A stretch of DNA of 64,000 bases from NCBI RefSeq assembly GCF_028502605.1, contig NC_079233.1, forward strand, positions 3,968,001 through 4,032,000, read 5' to 3'. Positions within the stretch are counted from its first letter, which is position 1; every line of letters begins with the position of its first letter. The position numbers and the translations under genes are program-made. The notes under the pieces are model-generated. The model had not been told where the DNA came from, searched no databases, and was given only the letters and a program-made list of their open reading frames with translations. Source of the stretch: Trichoderma breve. Taxonomy: Eukaryota; Ascomycota; Sordariomycetes; Hypocreales; Hypocreaceae. Positions 11,324 to 22,400 of this stretch are shown here, piece by piece.

Positions 11324-13105
11324 CTACGTCATCAGCTCTGACCAAAGTTTGCTCCAGTACGCCAGCTGTGGTTTTCGGTAATCGTCTTTCTCCACCCAGC
11401 TGGCACCAGCTCTGAAAACAATATTCTGCGGATTAGAAGTGTCGTATTTAGGCCATACTGGCTTTCCTTGAAGACCGTGGTTGTTTGGGTTCTGATCATG
11501 GATGAATGATACCCAAGATCGAGACACGAAGCTCGCTAGCTCTGAGATAATTGGATACGGCCCAATCCAGTTGACATTTTTATCCGGATTATCAAAAACG
11601 TGAACAATTTCAGTGTAATGCGTGACATATACTGGTGCAGTCGTTGTAACATCGACTTCTTGCATGTCCCACGGCGCCTGGTCGAAGCGGTACGTATAGA
11701 TCGGGTGCTTTGAGCGCTGGCTATGATCGACGGCGTAGGCACGGCGACCAGCGTGGATATTTACATCACCAGAAATGGCAGCGCCACGCTTGAACTGGAA
11801 GCCTTGGTCTGCGAATCTCTCGGGTCCAGTGCCAAAGGGGCAGCCCTGGATGGGGTCATCAGGATAGAGACGTAGGATGTTGGCGACAACTGTCTCATTA
11901 AGACCGCCACCAAGGTGTGCGACAAGGGACGAAATGTCACTGTCGTTGTTCAGGGTTCCACGGGGCGTAAAAAATTCAGCCGTGCCCTCGTCTGTGTTAG
12001 ACCCCATGATGAGAGCGACATCGGCGATCTCGCCCTTTGCTATCGAGACGGATGGAGGCTGAGATATGAATTTGCCGTCTATATAGGGTTTGAACTGGAA
12101 GCCATTCACAGCACTGAAGAGCTTCGCGTAAGGAACGGTGCGGAGACAGGCTAGGGAGTCCGCGGCCGTGTTACAGCCGACTGTTGTGGTGATATTATCA
12201 TACCATCCTTGGTAAGTAACATTCAACGTCTCAACAGTATTCACTATTATGAGCAGTTAGCAAAACATCAATGCCTGCCGCATTGGCTTAAACCATCAAA
12301 GACAGCACTTACTCGAAGCACCGAGCAAGCTCGAACTCTCCAGAATGGCACTTCTGAATAGGCCGTTATTCTTCCCCTTGAACGCCACCAACTGGTATCC
12401 AGCTGAGGAGCCTCCTGCGCTCTCACCAGCAATTGTGACCTTGCTGGGGTCACCGCCGAACGCGCGAATATTCTGAGACACCCATTCCATCGCCAGCCGC
12501 TGGTCAAAGAGAGCAATATTACCAACCCCGGCCGCAGCGACCTCTTTGGAGGCCAACAAGCCAAACGCTGATGTGCGATAGTTGGGAACGACAGCTATTA
12601 TTGGCTTCTTCATATCCATTGAGTTGCGCACCATGAAGGACGTGTTGTAGCGCGGGTCAGCAGATCCCCCGGCTTTGAAGCCACCACCATATATCCAGAA
12701 GAAAACGGGGAGGTTGTCTCCAGGTTTAACATTGGCGGGTCTCACAATGTCAAGAGTCAGACAATCCTCGCCCATGGTTAACCCGTCGGCGAAGCCTTGG
12801 GCGAAGGGTTTGTCGAACCCAGGGCACGAATCAGACCGCACAGTAGCATTACGAGAGCCTTTCCATGACTGGTTGTACGGCAAAGGATACCGGAGTCTCA
12901 AGTCTCCCAGCGGAGGCGTCGCAAAGGGGATGCCATAAAAGGCTTCCTGATTGAAAGTTTCGAGATTGAGGCCAGTATAAGTCCCGTTGACGGTATGAGC
13001 TGAGGGTGCGTTGTGATGAGGGACAGCTGAAGCACTGGCAGGAGACAAGCTGCCCAACCAAAAGAGGGCCAAAGAGCACAAGGTTATTGATTGATGGCAG
13101 AACAT
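11324..13105 (-). CDS. Secreted type-B carboxylesterase/lipase (copy 2)
   Basis: Two exons (13105-12313 and 12243-11324; intron 69 bp) encode about 570 aa, paralogous to the esterase at 8831-10740. A signal peptide ends around SPASASA. YGIPFATPP, YGGGF, GESAGG, NTDEGT and NPNNHG are all present, so the enzyme looks catalytically competent. Its single intron sits just after SSLLGA, matching the position of intron 3 in the other copy. The other three introns of copy 1 are absent here, so the copies differ by intron gain or loss. It lies closest to the cluster edge, about 2 kb from the FAD-linked oxidase stop codon. Cluster membership is uncertain. Confidence 0.88.
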
Positions 13106-13267
13106 CTTATCTTGTTACAATTGCTTTATCGAAGCATCATATCACTGGCCTTGAAGTTTCACTTGTAGAATGTCATGCAACCCATTGAGAACACCGTGAT
13201 TCTTTTATAGCCACGATGTTTGCTTTACAGAGGCCTCTCCTTTTCTTCTCGGGGAGCTATACGGCTG

Positions 13268-13297
13268 CACACTATTCACACTATTCACACTATTCAC
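13268..13297. repeat. 10-base tandem repeat CACTATTCA
   Basis: Three consecutive copies of a CACACTATT/CACTATTCA unit with a 10-base period, in the promoter of esterase copy 2. Confidence 0.8.
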
Positions 13298-14051
13298 TAC
13301 AATAGCCTATGTAAGTGCTATTAGTTTAGAATCTAGCATGATGGAGCCGCCAACAAAACTCTCCCCGGACTCCCCCGGATTCCCCTCAGAGAGGCGTCCT
13401 CTCAGAGCGTTTACCCCCCGCCTGTCAGCTCGAATTCATGAACAGACTGATACTCTCCCCGGATTCTCCCCCGGGAGGCGTCCCGATCTCTCCACATTTC
13501 CACCCCACACTTACTAGCTAGATCGAAGAGCCGGGCTAGTACCACATTGTCCAGTCAGCCGGAAATGCTTTCCGGAGCTTTGGGATTTTGTTCACCGTAA
13601 ATTTGTAATTGCCCATGGTCGTTTTGTGGTTTTGTGGTGAAATTCGGAACTCGGCAGGCCTAGATTGTGATGGAAGCGAAGTTATACGATAGTGGCTGAT
13701 GAAGGCCCATAGAATGAATGCCCGGAGCTTGACATCGATGACATTTTGTGGTGGGGTGGAGGATATTAGGGACGGCGGCATCCAAGATCTTGTTGTTAAA
13801 CGAGATAATTAAATCAAGAATTAAAAATGGTAAACCCAATTCATGAATTATAACGTGGCTTTCGCTGGTCGATTATGTAGTCTGTAAACCTTTGCAAAGA
13901 GCGTCTTGCGGACGGTGTTGCTGAGTGATGTTATGGATGAGCTAATCCTACTAATGCGGCTATAAGGACTAGAGAGCTGGCACCATGTTGGCGTATTTCT
14001 CCAGCTACCTTATCAACTAACACGTCAATACACTATCCGCTGCTACTTATT

Positions 14052-14510
14052 AAATGTGTAGAAATGGAGTAGAGAGATGCAGGAAACGAGCCGTTCGAGG
14101 ACGCACATACATGAAAGGCAGTACTGGAGGCGCTGAGAAGCATATTACAAGAGTTAACTCTAAGGAGCATCCACATCATTTTGGACGCACCCGATGACAG
14201 CATGATCGGCTTTCGGCAACTGATTGACTTTACTCTACGGGATCAACCGGATTTTATTGAGCCACGTGGGTTGCACATTTTGATATCGAGGAGCGACTAG
14301 AGGCTGACAATCAGTAGTCCAGACTGTGATTGGAGCGCAACAAAAGTCTATCTTTATGGTCATCAGTATAGGCAATAAGCATTTAGTCAAATAATTGGCG
14401 AACAGAAGAAATATGACACACAGCAAGGGATGCTGTTTAGCGCCAATTGCGTTCTAGCCTTGAGACCTTTGCTGAATAGCACGAGTCAGTCCATTAGCAA
14501 GATAGCAATG
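14052..14510 (+). pseudogene. Decayed fragment of a NACHT/NLR-type (STAND) protein
   Basis: Reading through stops, one frame gives RDAGNEPFEDAHT, then VLEALRSIL, then IHIILDAPDD (NACHT Walker B-like, compare the usual IIVDALDEC), then QLIDF. A second frame continues with DIEERLEADNQ and later TARDAV. These follow the order seen in fungal NACHT-ankyrin proteins (EDAN, IIxDALDE, LLDFI, IEERL, TRDAV). Stops lie at 14070, after AHT, and repeatedly after DIEERLEADNQ. A short deletion explains the frame switch near 14280. It is clearly non-functional; the family call rests on the motif order. Confidence 0.55.
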
Positions 14511-15067
14511 GGATGAATCAGAATGGTACGAGGGTGGAGGATTTTCCTTTTCGGCTTCAGCTTAAAGAGATGTAATATTACACACTCACCACTTATCACA
14601 GCTTCTCTATCCAAGAGCCATCCCGTCCATTTGTTATACCTAAACCGGTTATTGATACATCAGGTATAGCTTGCTATGATAGGATAATAAAAGCTACAGC
14701 ACCGAAATAAGAGTAGTACATAAAAAAAAAAGGTGTAAGAACGGTCATGATAAGTACTATTTGCGCAATTATTCTCAGTATAATAAGCTTAAAGTATATG
14801 TTTATCTATCAGACATAGGATCTTACATTGACTATGACAACCTATCGTATTACACCAACTCTCCATCTAATCAAGCATGAGATAGATCTCAGTCTTTTGC
14901 CGCTAATATGAAAAGGAGGTATAACATGAAGCTGCGGAACACTATATAGGTCGGTAAATAACTGCCAATATTTTAATTGCTAAATCGCCAGCATCTAATT
15001 GTTAATAGATGAATTAATTCGCAGCATTACAGCAAAATTCTTCAAAATGTAATGCAATCACACTTCT

Positions 15068-16768
15068 TCAGTAAAGAGGTGCGCCGTTTCCAAACACATA
15101 ATTGGGATCCCAGGTAGCTTTAAGTTTTCGAAGCTTTGGCAAATTGGCAGCAGAATACCACGCGGCTGCACCTTCGTCTCCAAAGGCATAGTTGAAGTAG
15201 ACGTGAGGAGTATCGAAGCCGCTAGTAGTTTGCAGGTTGGTGCGTTGCCCTCTCATAAATTGATCCACCTGAGGCCCGAGAGAGGCATCGGAGTATTGGT
15301 TTTGAGTGAGCCTGCAAAAAGAAAACAGAACGCATCAGAATTAGCATAAGTTCATACGAATACAGTAGAGTAACTAATGAGTTAGGAGCACTTACCACCA
15401 AACTTGGATATCTCGCCATGGAAAGACGGTCTCAGAGGCCGGCGTCTTGAGAGTTTGTTTGTTACTGTAATATTGAAAAACTGATATCCCTGCGAAAGAA
15501 GGATTTGCGATGTAAAAGGCCGTCATATCAGCAAAGTGGGCCTCATAGCTTGAGACAACTGTCTGGTTGAAGCCTAAGCTATGAGCACTGATGATATGTC
15601 CCCTGTCACACACTCCAGCTGTCTCAGACTGATAATACAGATCGGTCTGGGGAAGATACGTCACAGATTGAACAACTGGACCAGCGGCAGCGAACGTGTT
15701 AATGTATGGCTGCGCCTCTGATACGGGCCCAAAGTACCAGAGCTGCACAACTATTTGCGCTGCGTTGGAAGCTCGGTTAAACTGGATGACGGTTTGGAAC
15801 GACAGTTTGGCCGGCTGATTGCCGTCAAACGTCTTCATAGTCTCCCAGAGTGTGCGATTAGAGGCGGCAGCGTACACAAAAGTGACGGCCGTCACGTTAC
15901 CTTCGTTAGTCTGGTCGTGAATTCCGTAGGTTGCTTCTGTGACGATGCCAAAGTTGACGCCAGCTCCTCGGATAGCCCAGAATAAATCCTTATTTTCCGT
16001 CGCCGAAGCTTTCACTAACTGGCCTTTTGCAGTAATCATGCGGACGGATTTAAGGGTATCGATCATGAGGCCGTACATGCCCGTCATCATGCCAATACCG
16101 GCGCCTATGGTTACTCCGATAGCACCAGGGCAGATCGAATTACCGGTTTCTAGATAAATCTCAACTTAGTCACTGTGGTTTTCTTCATTGACTTACTCTC
16201 ACGATGGTTTCATTTGGATAAGATGTGCAAAAAAGAATAGATAATGCTTACGGATTTCTTTGCCCACATTGTATAATCCTGTCTGAACGTCCCATAGTTT
16301 GACGCCAGCTCCAACGGTCACCAAATTGTTGACAGTATCAATGCTGACAGTATTAAAACTACCGAGATTCACATTGATACCAGTAAACGAACCTTGGCCT
16401 TGTTTCGGGCCATGGCCGCCATTGGTTGCAATGAATGGGATATTGTTTGCTACAGATATTTGGACCTATGATTTCCATAAGATCTTCTGAAATAACGATA
16501 GCGTCGAGGTAATGCAACTCACTATTTTCTGAAGGTCTGCTTCCGTTGCTGGCTTGATTGCGCCAGACCAAGCCGGAGCCTCCCAAGCCGACCATCGTGG
16601 TCCAACAACGGAGGAAAAGTTAGCGTCTGTTGAAGAAGCAATTTCGGTTGCGGGTGAAACTGATGATTCGAACAACTCTTCAAGCGTACAAGCAGCACGC
16701 CCGGGGGCTTTCCCATAGGCTGCCAATCCAGGGGCTACTGCCGCCAAGGCTAAGAGACGAGTCAACAT
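15068..16768 (-). CDS. FAD-linked oxidoreductase, berberine-bridge type
   Basis: Four exons (16768-16523, 16465-16252, 16149-15396, 15311-15068; introns 57, 102 and 84 bp) encode about 485 aa. The N-terminus [17 protein letters not shown] is a signal peptide. The PCMH-type FAD domain shows ATNGGHG, the segment carrying the FAD-linked His in this family, then [14 protein letters not shown] with a Cys available for the second flavin link, and [16 protein letters not shown]. The C-terminal BBE tail is typical: [14 protein letters not shown]. Enzymes of this kind (SorD in sorbicillin, AfoF/AzaL in azaphilone clusters) oxidise or couple polyketide products after PKS release. As the first gene of the block upstream of the SnoaL gene and HR-PKS, it is likely the left member of the cluster. 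ATG 16768 is used because the longer frame begins with TTG. Confidence 0.88.
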
Positions 16769-17792
16769 GATTGGAAGAGAACAAAAGACGAAACCGAAAG
16801 TGGTACGCTGGACTTGGCAATGTAGCAATCGGTAGGATCTGCAGCCTCGGCATGGCCCATTATATCAATGTGCAGAGAGTTACGGAGTAGAGAGTATCCG
16901 ATTGCTGTCAGACCATATCAGCCCACCGATTTGATTCGAGCCATCATCTCATCACACATTCTGGCCGCTTCAAGACATAACTCCGGGATATTGATTCCAT
17001 GGAAGAGCAAGAGTTTGCGTGTTCAGACAGGATGCCATCCCAGTATTATTGTGCAACGGATAGTCGGATGAGAAGATCCATGTAGAGCTGGCTGTGTTCA
17101 ATAAGACTGAATGTAACGGTGCTCCGCAAGCTGAGAAAACTTGTCATCGATTCTGCAGATCTGATTGAACGTCGCATCAACAAAACCCCGCCGGAACGCA
17201 GCGAGCCGCCTTGTCGCCAAACCCTAGACAGTTAGAACTTGCAGTAAGAACTTGAGACGGACGAACCACTACTTTGGGTATTATTGGTAGCTGTGGTAAA
17301 TGGATCTAAGCAAATTTCCTAACCTTTTCGTATCTTGCGTGCATCTCTTCGAAGCAGTCGTGAGTTTACCCTGCACTTTCTCATCGAGCAATAATTTTTT
17401 TCTCACTTCTAAGAATTCGACAGTATACTCAATATTATACTCTAACAGAACCCAGCAATAATTTATTCTTGAAATGCACTTGTCTATTTCCTATTTCTTC
17501 TCAGTTTTGATAGAGATTGGGTTTGCTATTAGTCGGGAAATTATAGCTTCGTTGTAGTAGACTTTCTAGAAAAAGCCTCTCCAAGACATACACAAAGTGG
17601 ATAATTGTCTGCAGAAAAGTAGAGCGTATTTCACAAAAGCTCGAGGATATAATAAATAAAAATTTTGTCATTTTTTCTTATCATTTGAATCCGTAAACTA
17701 TCTGTATGCATGAGATAAATAGATGCCACACTCCGCATGCAGTGCACAGCTGAAATCCTCTATTCCATCCAAGAGTCAATCAGTTTCCGTCT
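16769..17792. other. Intergenic between FAD oxidase and SnoaL-like gene
   Basis: About 1 kb with the promoter of the FAD-linked oxidase on its left and the 3' end of the SnoaL-like gene on its right. The middle is strongly AT-rich. No gene or obvious repeat is seen. Confidence 0.6.
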
Positions 17793-18260
17793 CTAAACTA
17801 CCATGACAGATGGGTCACCGTCGCCCCAGACATGGTTCGCCTTCCACGTCTTCATCTTCCAAATGTCACCAACTTTGACGGCGTCAGCGTTGTAGATGGC
17901 ACCAGTGGTAAACTTGTTAGGGCCAGGCTCAAATCCTTTGCCGTGGCGGCAGTGCTGAGCGAGGGACGTGAATGTCACACGAGCCGTTGTTGGCGTATCG
18001 ATGCTAATGCGAATGTTGGTCAGGTAGTGGATTGTGTCGACTTTGATGACATTGTCCCAAACTTTGGTCTTCAATTCTTGCGCGCTGCTGACTGTTGTGC
18101 CGGCGACTTCAGCATAAATGTCATCAGTCACGGCGGACCAGTAAAGCTCTTCGTCAGCGTGGTCAATGGAGGCCGTCGTGCGGTAGATGGCATCAGCGAT
18201 GGCCTCTCGGTCGCTCAGAGGCGGACCAGCAAGGATGACGGGCAGAGGAGTAGCAGGCAT
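17793..18260 (-). CDS. SnoaL-like fold protein
   Basis: A single exon of about 155 aa. It begins MPATPLPVILAGPP, followed by an alpha-helical stretch (SDREAIADAIYRTTASID) and the beta-rich core expected of SnoaL-like/NTF2-like domains. The C-terminus has the typical IWKMKTWKANHVWGDG segment. No signal peptide is seen. Members act as polyketide cyclases, isomerases or hydratases, or have no known reaction. The gene is divergent from the HR-PKS, sharing a 1.17-kb promoter, which supports cluster membership. ATG at 18260 is chosen because the longer frame starts with TTG. The reaction here cannot be read. Confidence 0.75.
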   Translation of the reverse strand: MPATPLPVILAGPPLSDREAIADAIYRTTASIDHADEELYWSAVTDDIYAEVAGTTVSSAQELKTKVWDNVIKVDTIHYLTNIRISIDTPTTARVTFTSLAQHCRHGKGFEPGPNKFTTGAIYNADAVKVGDIWKMKTWKANHVWGDGDPSVMVV

Positions 18261-19434
18261 GGTGTCTGACTGCGGACAATTGAAAGTGCGTAGAGTGTGG
18301 GTCGGGATGCAGGTCAAGATGCAGGTCAAGATGGCGTGCCTGAACCGAAAAACGACCTCGATAACATGTCGGCGATCTACTTCTTATGTATTCAAATGTC
18401 GATAGTACAGGCGGGATAGCATCTCAAATAATAGAATTCTCGGCGAAGCCTATCAAATTGACTCAATCAATCGTCATTCTGTGCGGCGGACATGAATTAC
18501 ATCCAGCTTATGGTGCACAGTACCCTCGGAACATATACAGTCCGATGAGCCAAACGAGTATGCGAGCACTATAACGCACTGCAAATACAAGTTGTCAGCT
18601 TATGAAAGTCCTAGGAGCCTACAAGGATGTATTACGGAATCAATTCAAGGCCAGGCTTCATGTGATTAGTGAAAAATCTAGGATACTGCGGTACCAGATC
18701 AGCTGTGGCTACGTTCCGCACGGGAGCTGAGAGCAGGGGTGGTTTATCTTGTGTAGTACTCAATAAGCACATAGTAGGATTGCCGCACATTGATATCCAT
18801 ACAATGTTACTTTCTCCAGGCACAGCGAATCGTATACGAGCAAGCTAAATGTCCCACCTTGACCAATTAATGATAGAGCCGTACTCCGTACTCCGTAGCA
18901 AATATCGGCATTTTGTTAACTTTGTTAATGCATAATCAACCACTGCTTCAATTCTCGCATAAGAAGGATGATAGGGCCCATTCGGACAAAGGCTCTTCCG
19001 ACAACAGAGGCCAGCAGAGTTGGTCCCGCAGTAACTAGAATGAATCATCGCTTATCGTAGATTTCGAGTTAAAGTCCGTATTGTTAGAAAGCTATCTCCA
19101 AATCAGAATAGACAAACTCCTCTGCATTAGCAAAGAAAGATCTTGCTATGAAATTGGTGTGATAAGAGCGGATGGGTCTTGCTGGCGGTAATTGACTAGT
19201 TAAGAAGAATCTGGGACCACCGGCTCAGAGACTCTAGATATTGCAGTTCTTCAACTTGATTCAACTCAGTGTTGCCTTGGATAACGATCTCTTCACACTT
19301 CAACTGATCAAACGTCCAAACACCATTTAGCCCAACGCCATTTTTGGTTCATATCCATTAGCTCTATCCAAGAGTAACCGAGCCTCTGCGTTGTCAGTAT
19401 TCAAGGACAAGTCATTTTACTTCTTTAAACAAAG
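18261..19434. promoter_or_regulatory. Divergent promoter: SnoaL-like gene / HR-PKS
   Basis: 1174 bases between two divergent starts. It contains a tandem CGTACTC repeat near 18881-18898 and, close to the HR-PKS start, the motif GTAACCGAG that also occurs twice in the NR-PKS promoter. No gene is seen inside. Confidence 0.65.
19374..19382 (+). promoter_or_regulatory. GTAACCGAG motif, HR-PKS promoter copy
   Basis: The nine bases lie 61 bases upstream of the HR-PKS ATG and match two copies in the NR-PKS/monooxygenase promoter. A CCG-containing element is a reasonable half-site for a Zn2Cys6 regulator. Function is inferred. Confidence 0.4.
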
Positions 19435-22400
19435 ATGGATGACTACAGTGAGTTGGCTAGCGAGCCAATTGCCATCATTGGCATGAGCTGCAAATTTTCT
19501 GGCGGTGTCACCGACCCAGAGACACTATGGGATCTCTTAGCTTCCGGAAGGACAGGTTGGAGTGAGATACCAGAAGAACGGTTCAACCTCAAGGGAGTTT
19601 ACCACCCTAACAATGAGAGGATTGCAACTGTAAGTCAACTTAGCCACCAAGCAAACAAACCCGTCAGCGCTGACAACTAGACAGTCACATGTTAAAGGAG
19701 CGCATTTCATCCAAGAAGACGTAACAAGTTTTGATGCGGCGTTCTTCAACTACTCAGGCGAGACAGCGCAAGCTCTCGATCCGCAGTTTCGGCTGCAGCT
19801 TGAATCGACATTTGAGGCCTTGGAGAATGGTGAGTAGCTACCACTTACCTCTTCCGAGGATACCTTTCTCTGTAGAGCCTTTCATCTAATCACAATCTCG
19901 AGTTAGCTGGCCTCACGATGGACCAGGTGGCTGGATCCCAGACGTCCGTTTTTGCTGGAGTGTTTACGCACGATTATCACGAGGCCCTAGTGCGTGACGA
20001 GGACCGATTACCGCGGTTCATGTTGGTGGGCACTTGGAATCCGATGTCATCGAACCGCATTTCACATTTTTTCGACTTCCGCGGCGCCAGTATGACCCTT
20101 GAAACAGGCTGCTCAACCACGTTGGTTGCACTTCACCAGGCCGTGCAGAGCCTGCGTAATCGAGAGGCTGACATGTCTGTCGTTACCGGTGTCAACTTGA
20201 TACTGGGCCCAGACCAGTTCAAAGCCATTGGCTCGCTTGGCATGTTGTCGCCGGACGGCAAATCGTATGCGTTTGACAGGCGTGCCAACGGCTACGGGCG
20301 TGGTGAAGGAGTTGCCACCATTTTGATCAAACGACTATCAGATGCGCTAGCCGCTAATGATCCTATCCGTGCTGTCATTCGTGAGACGGCCCTCAACCAA
20401 GATGGCAAAACAGAGACCATCACGACGCCCTCGGGAGCCGCCCAGGAGACGCTCATGCGTGAGTGCTACAGGCGAGCCGGCCTTGATCCACGTGGAACGC
20501 AATACTTTGAGGCCCACGGTACAGGAACACAGGCTGGCGATCCGATTGAGGCGCGGGCCATGGCCGGCGTGTTCTGCGGTGTCGGTGAAGACGGTACTGG
20601 CGGCCGCGACGAAGCACATTACCTTCGCATCGGCTCAGTCAAAACAAACGTGGGCCACACTGAAGCGGCTTCCGGTCTTGCTGCCGTGATCAAAGGAGTC
20701 TTGTGTCTGGAGAGAGGACTGATCCCGCCCAGCGTCAACTACGAAACACCCAATCCGAAGCTCAAGCTAGACGAGTGGCGTCTCAAGGTGGTAACAGCAA
20801 TGGAACCATGGCCTGAGAGTCTCATCGGTGGTCCGAAGCGTTTGTCAGTCAATAACTTTGGATATGGCGGCAGCAATGCGCATGTTATCATGGAGAGCGC
20901 TGAGCCATGGACTTCGACACCGACTTTACCTCTCTCAGCCAACGGTACTCTGAATGGCAATGGCCATGTAAACGGCAATGGCTATACAAATGGCAACGGT
21001 AATGGCATCAGCAACGGCCATGTGAACGGCAATGGAAACGGCATCACCAAGGGCTACCTGAACGGTAATGGCCATGTAAATGGGACTCATAAAACGGCTA
21101 GCAGCAAGGTGCTCGTTCTCAGTGCTCGCGATGAGCGTGGCGGCCAGCGTATGGTGGAGGACCTGAAGACATATCTGGAGAAACACAAATCGCTCGACTT
21201 TGAGGCTGCTGAGACACTGCTACGCGACCTCAGCTACACGCTTGCCGAGCGCCGTACCCTCTTCCCGTGGGTGGCAGCTCATCAGGTTCGTCTGGACACG
21301 GAGACAGACAACCACCCCCTGGACGCCGTCATCGAGGCTTTTGACTCGCCGAGATTCAAGCCTGGCAAAACACCTACTGGCCAGCCACGTATTGGCATGG
21401 TGTTCACAGGCCAGGGAGCGCAGTGGAACGCCATGGGGCGTGAGCTACTGGAAGAATATCCAGTGTATAGACAGTCCATCGAAGAGGCCGAAGCTCATCT
21501 GAAGGACCTGGGAGCCACATGGTCGTTGCTGGAGGAGCTACAGCGTGACCCCAAGACAACGAAAGTACACGCGACGTCTATCAGCATCCCCGTGTGCGTG
21601 GCGGTTCAGATCGCGCTGGTTCGCCTCTTGAAGTCTTGGGGCATCAAGCCTGCGGCCGTCACAAGCCACTCATCCGGTGAGATCTCGGCAGCCTATGCAG
21701 TTGGCGCGCTGACCCATCGCCAGGCTATGGCAACCGCCTACTATCGTGCCATTCTGGCGGCCGAAGAGTCGGCTCGCGTGTCTGGGCCGCAGAAAGGAGG
21801 CATGGCGGCTGTAGGCCTCGGCGCGGACGAGGCTCAGGAATACCTCGACAGAGTAGCCGATGTAGGCAAAGTGGTGATCGCCTGCGTTAACAGCCCGCAG
21901 AGTGTCACAGTCTCTGGTGATAATGACGCTGTAGCGGCAGTCGAGGCTCTGTGCAAAGATGAAGGTGTGTTTGCACGCAAGCTTAAGGTCGAACAAGCCT
22001 ACCACTCGCATCATATGGACCCATTGGCAGATGCTTACCACGAGCTTTTACGCAAGGAGATGGCACGGACGGCCATAAAGACGCTGGAAGCCGAGACAGA
22101 AGAATTAGAAGATGGGGAGCTCAAGGTCATCTTTTCTTCCGCTGTCACCGGCGGCCGTATCACCGATGCCAAGGAGATCGCCGACCCTGACCACTGGGTT
22201 GGCAGTCTGGTTCAGCCGGTGCTGTTCGTTGACGCCTTTACAGATATGGTGCTTGGCGAGACGGAAGATGCTAGTGGCCGCAACATTGACGTTGTGCTTG
22301 AAGTTGGTCCTCATACCGCTCTGGGAGGACCTATTAGGGAGATCATGTCACTTGTTGAGTTTGACGGCATCGAGCTGCCCTACTGGGGGGCTTTGGTGCG

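Larger units (their letters stand above)
13106..15067. other. Intergenic with decayed remnants
   Basis: About 2 kb. It holds the promoter of esterase copy 2, a short 10-base tandem repeat, C-rich blocks (CTCCCCGGA near 13360 and 13455) and a ruined NACHT-type fragment listed separately. The open frame at 13536-13781 (minus) shows no domain. The segment from about 14520 to 15067 shows nothing I can name. Confidence 0.55.
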
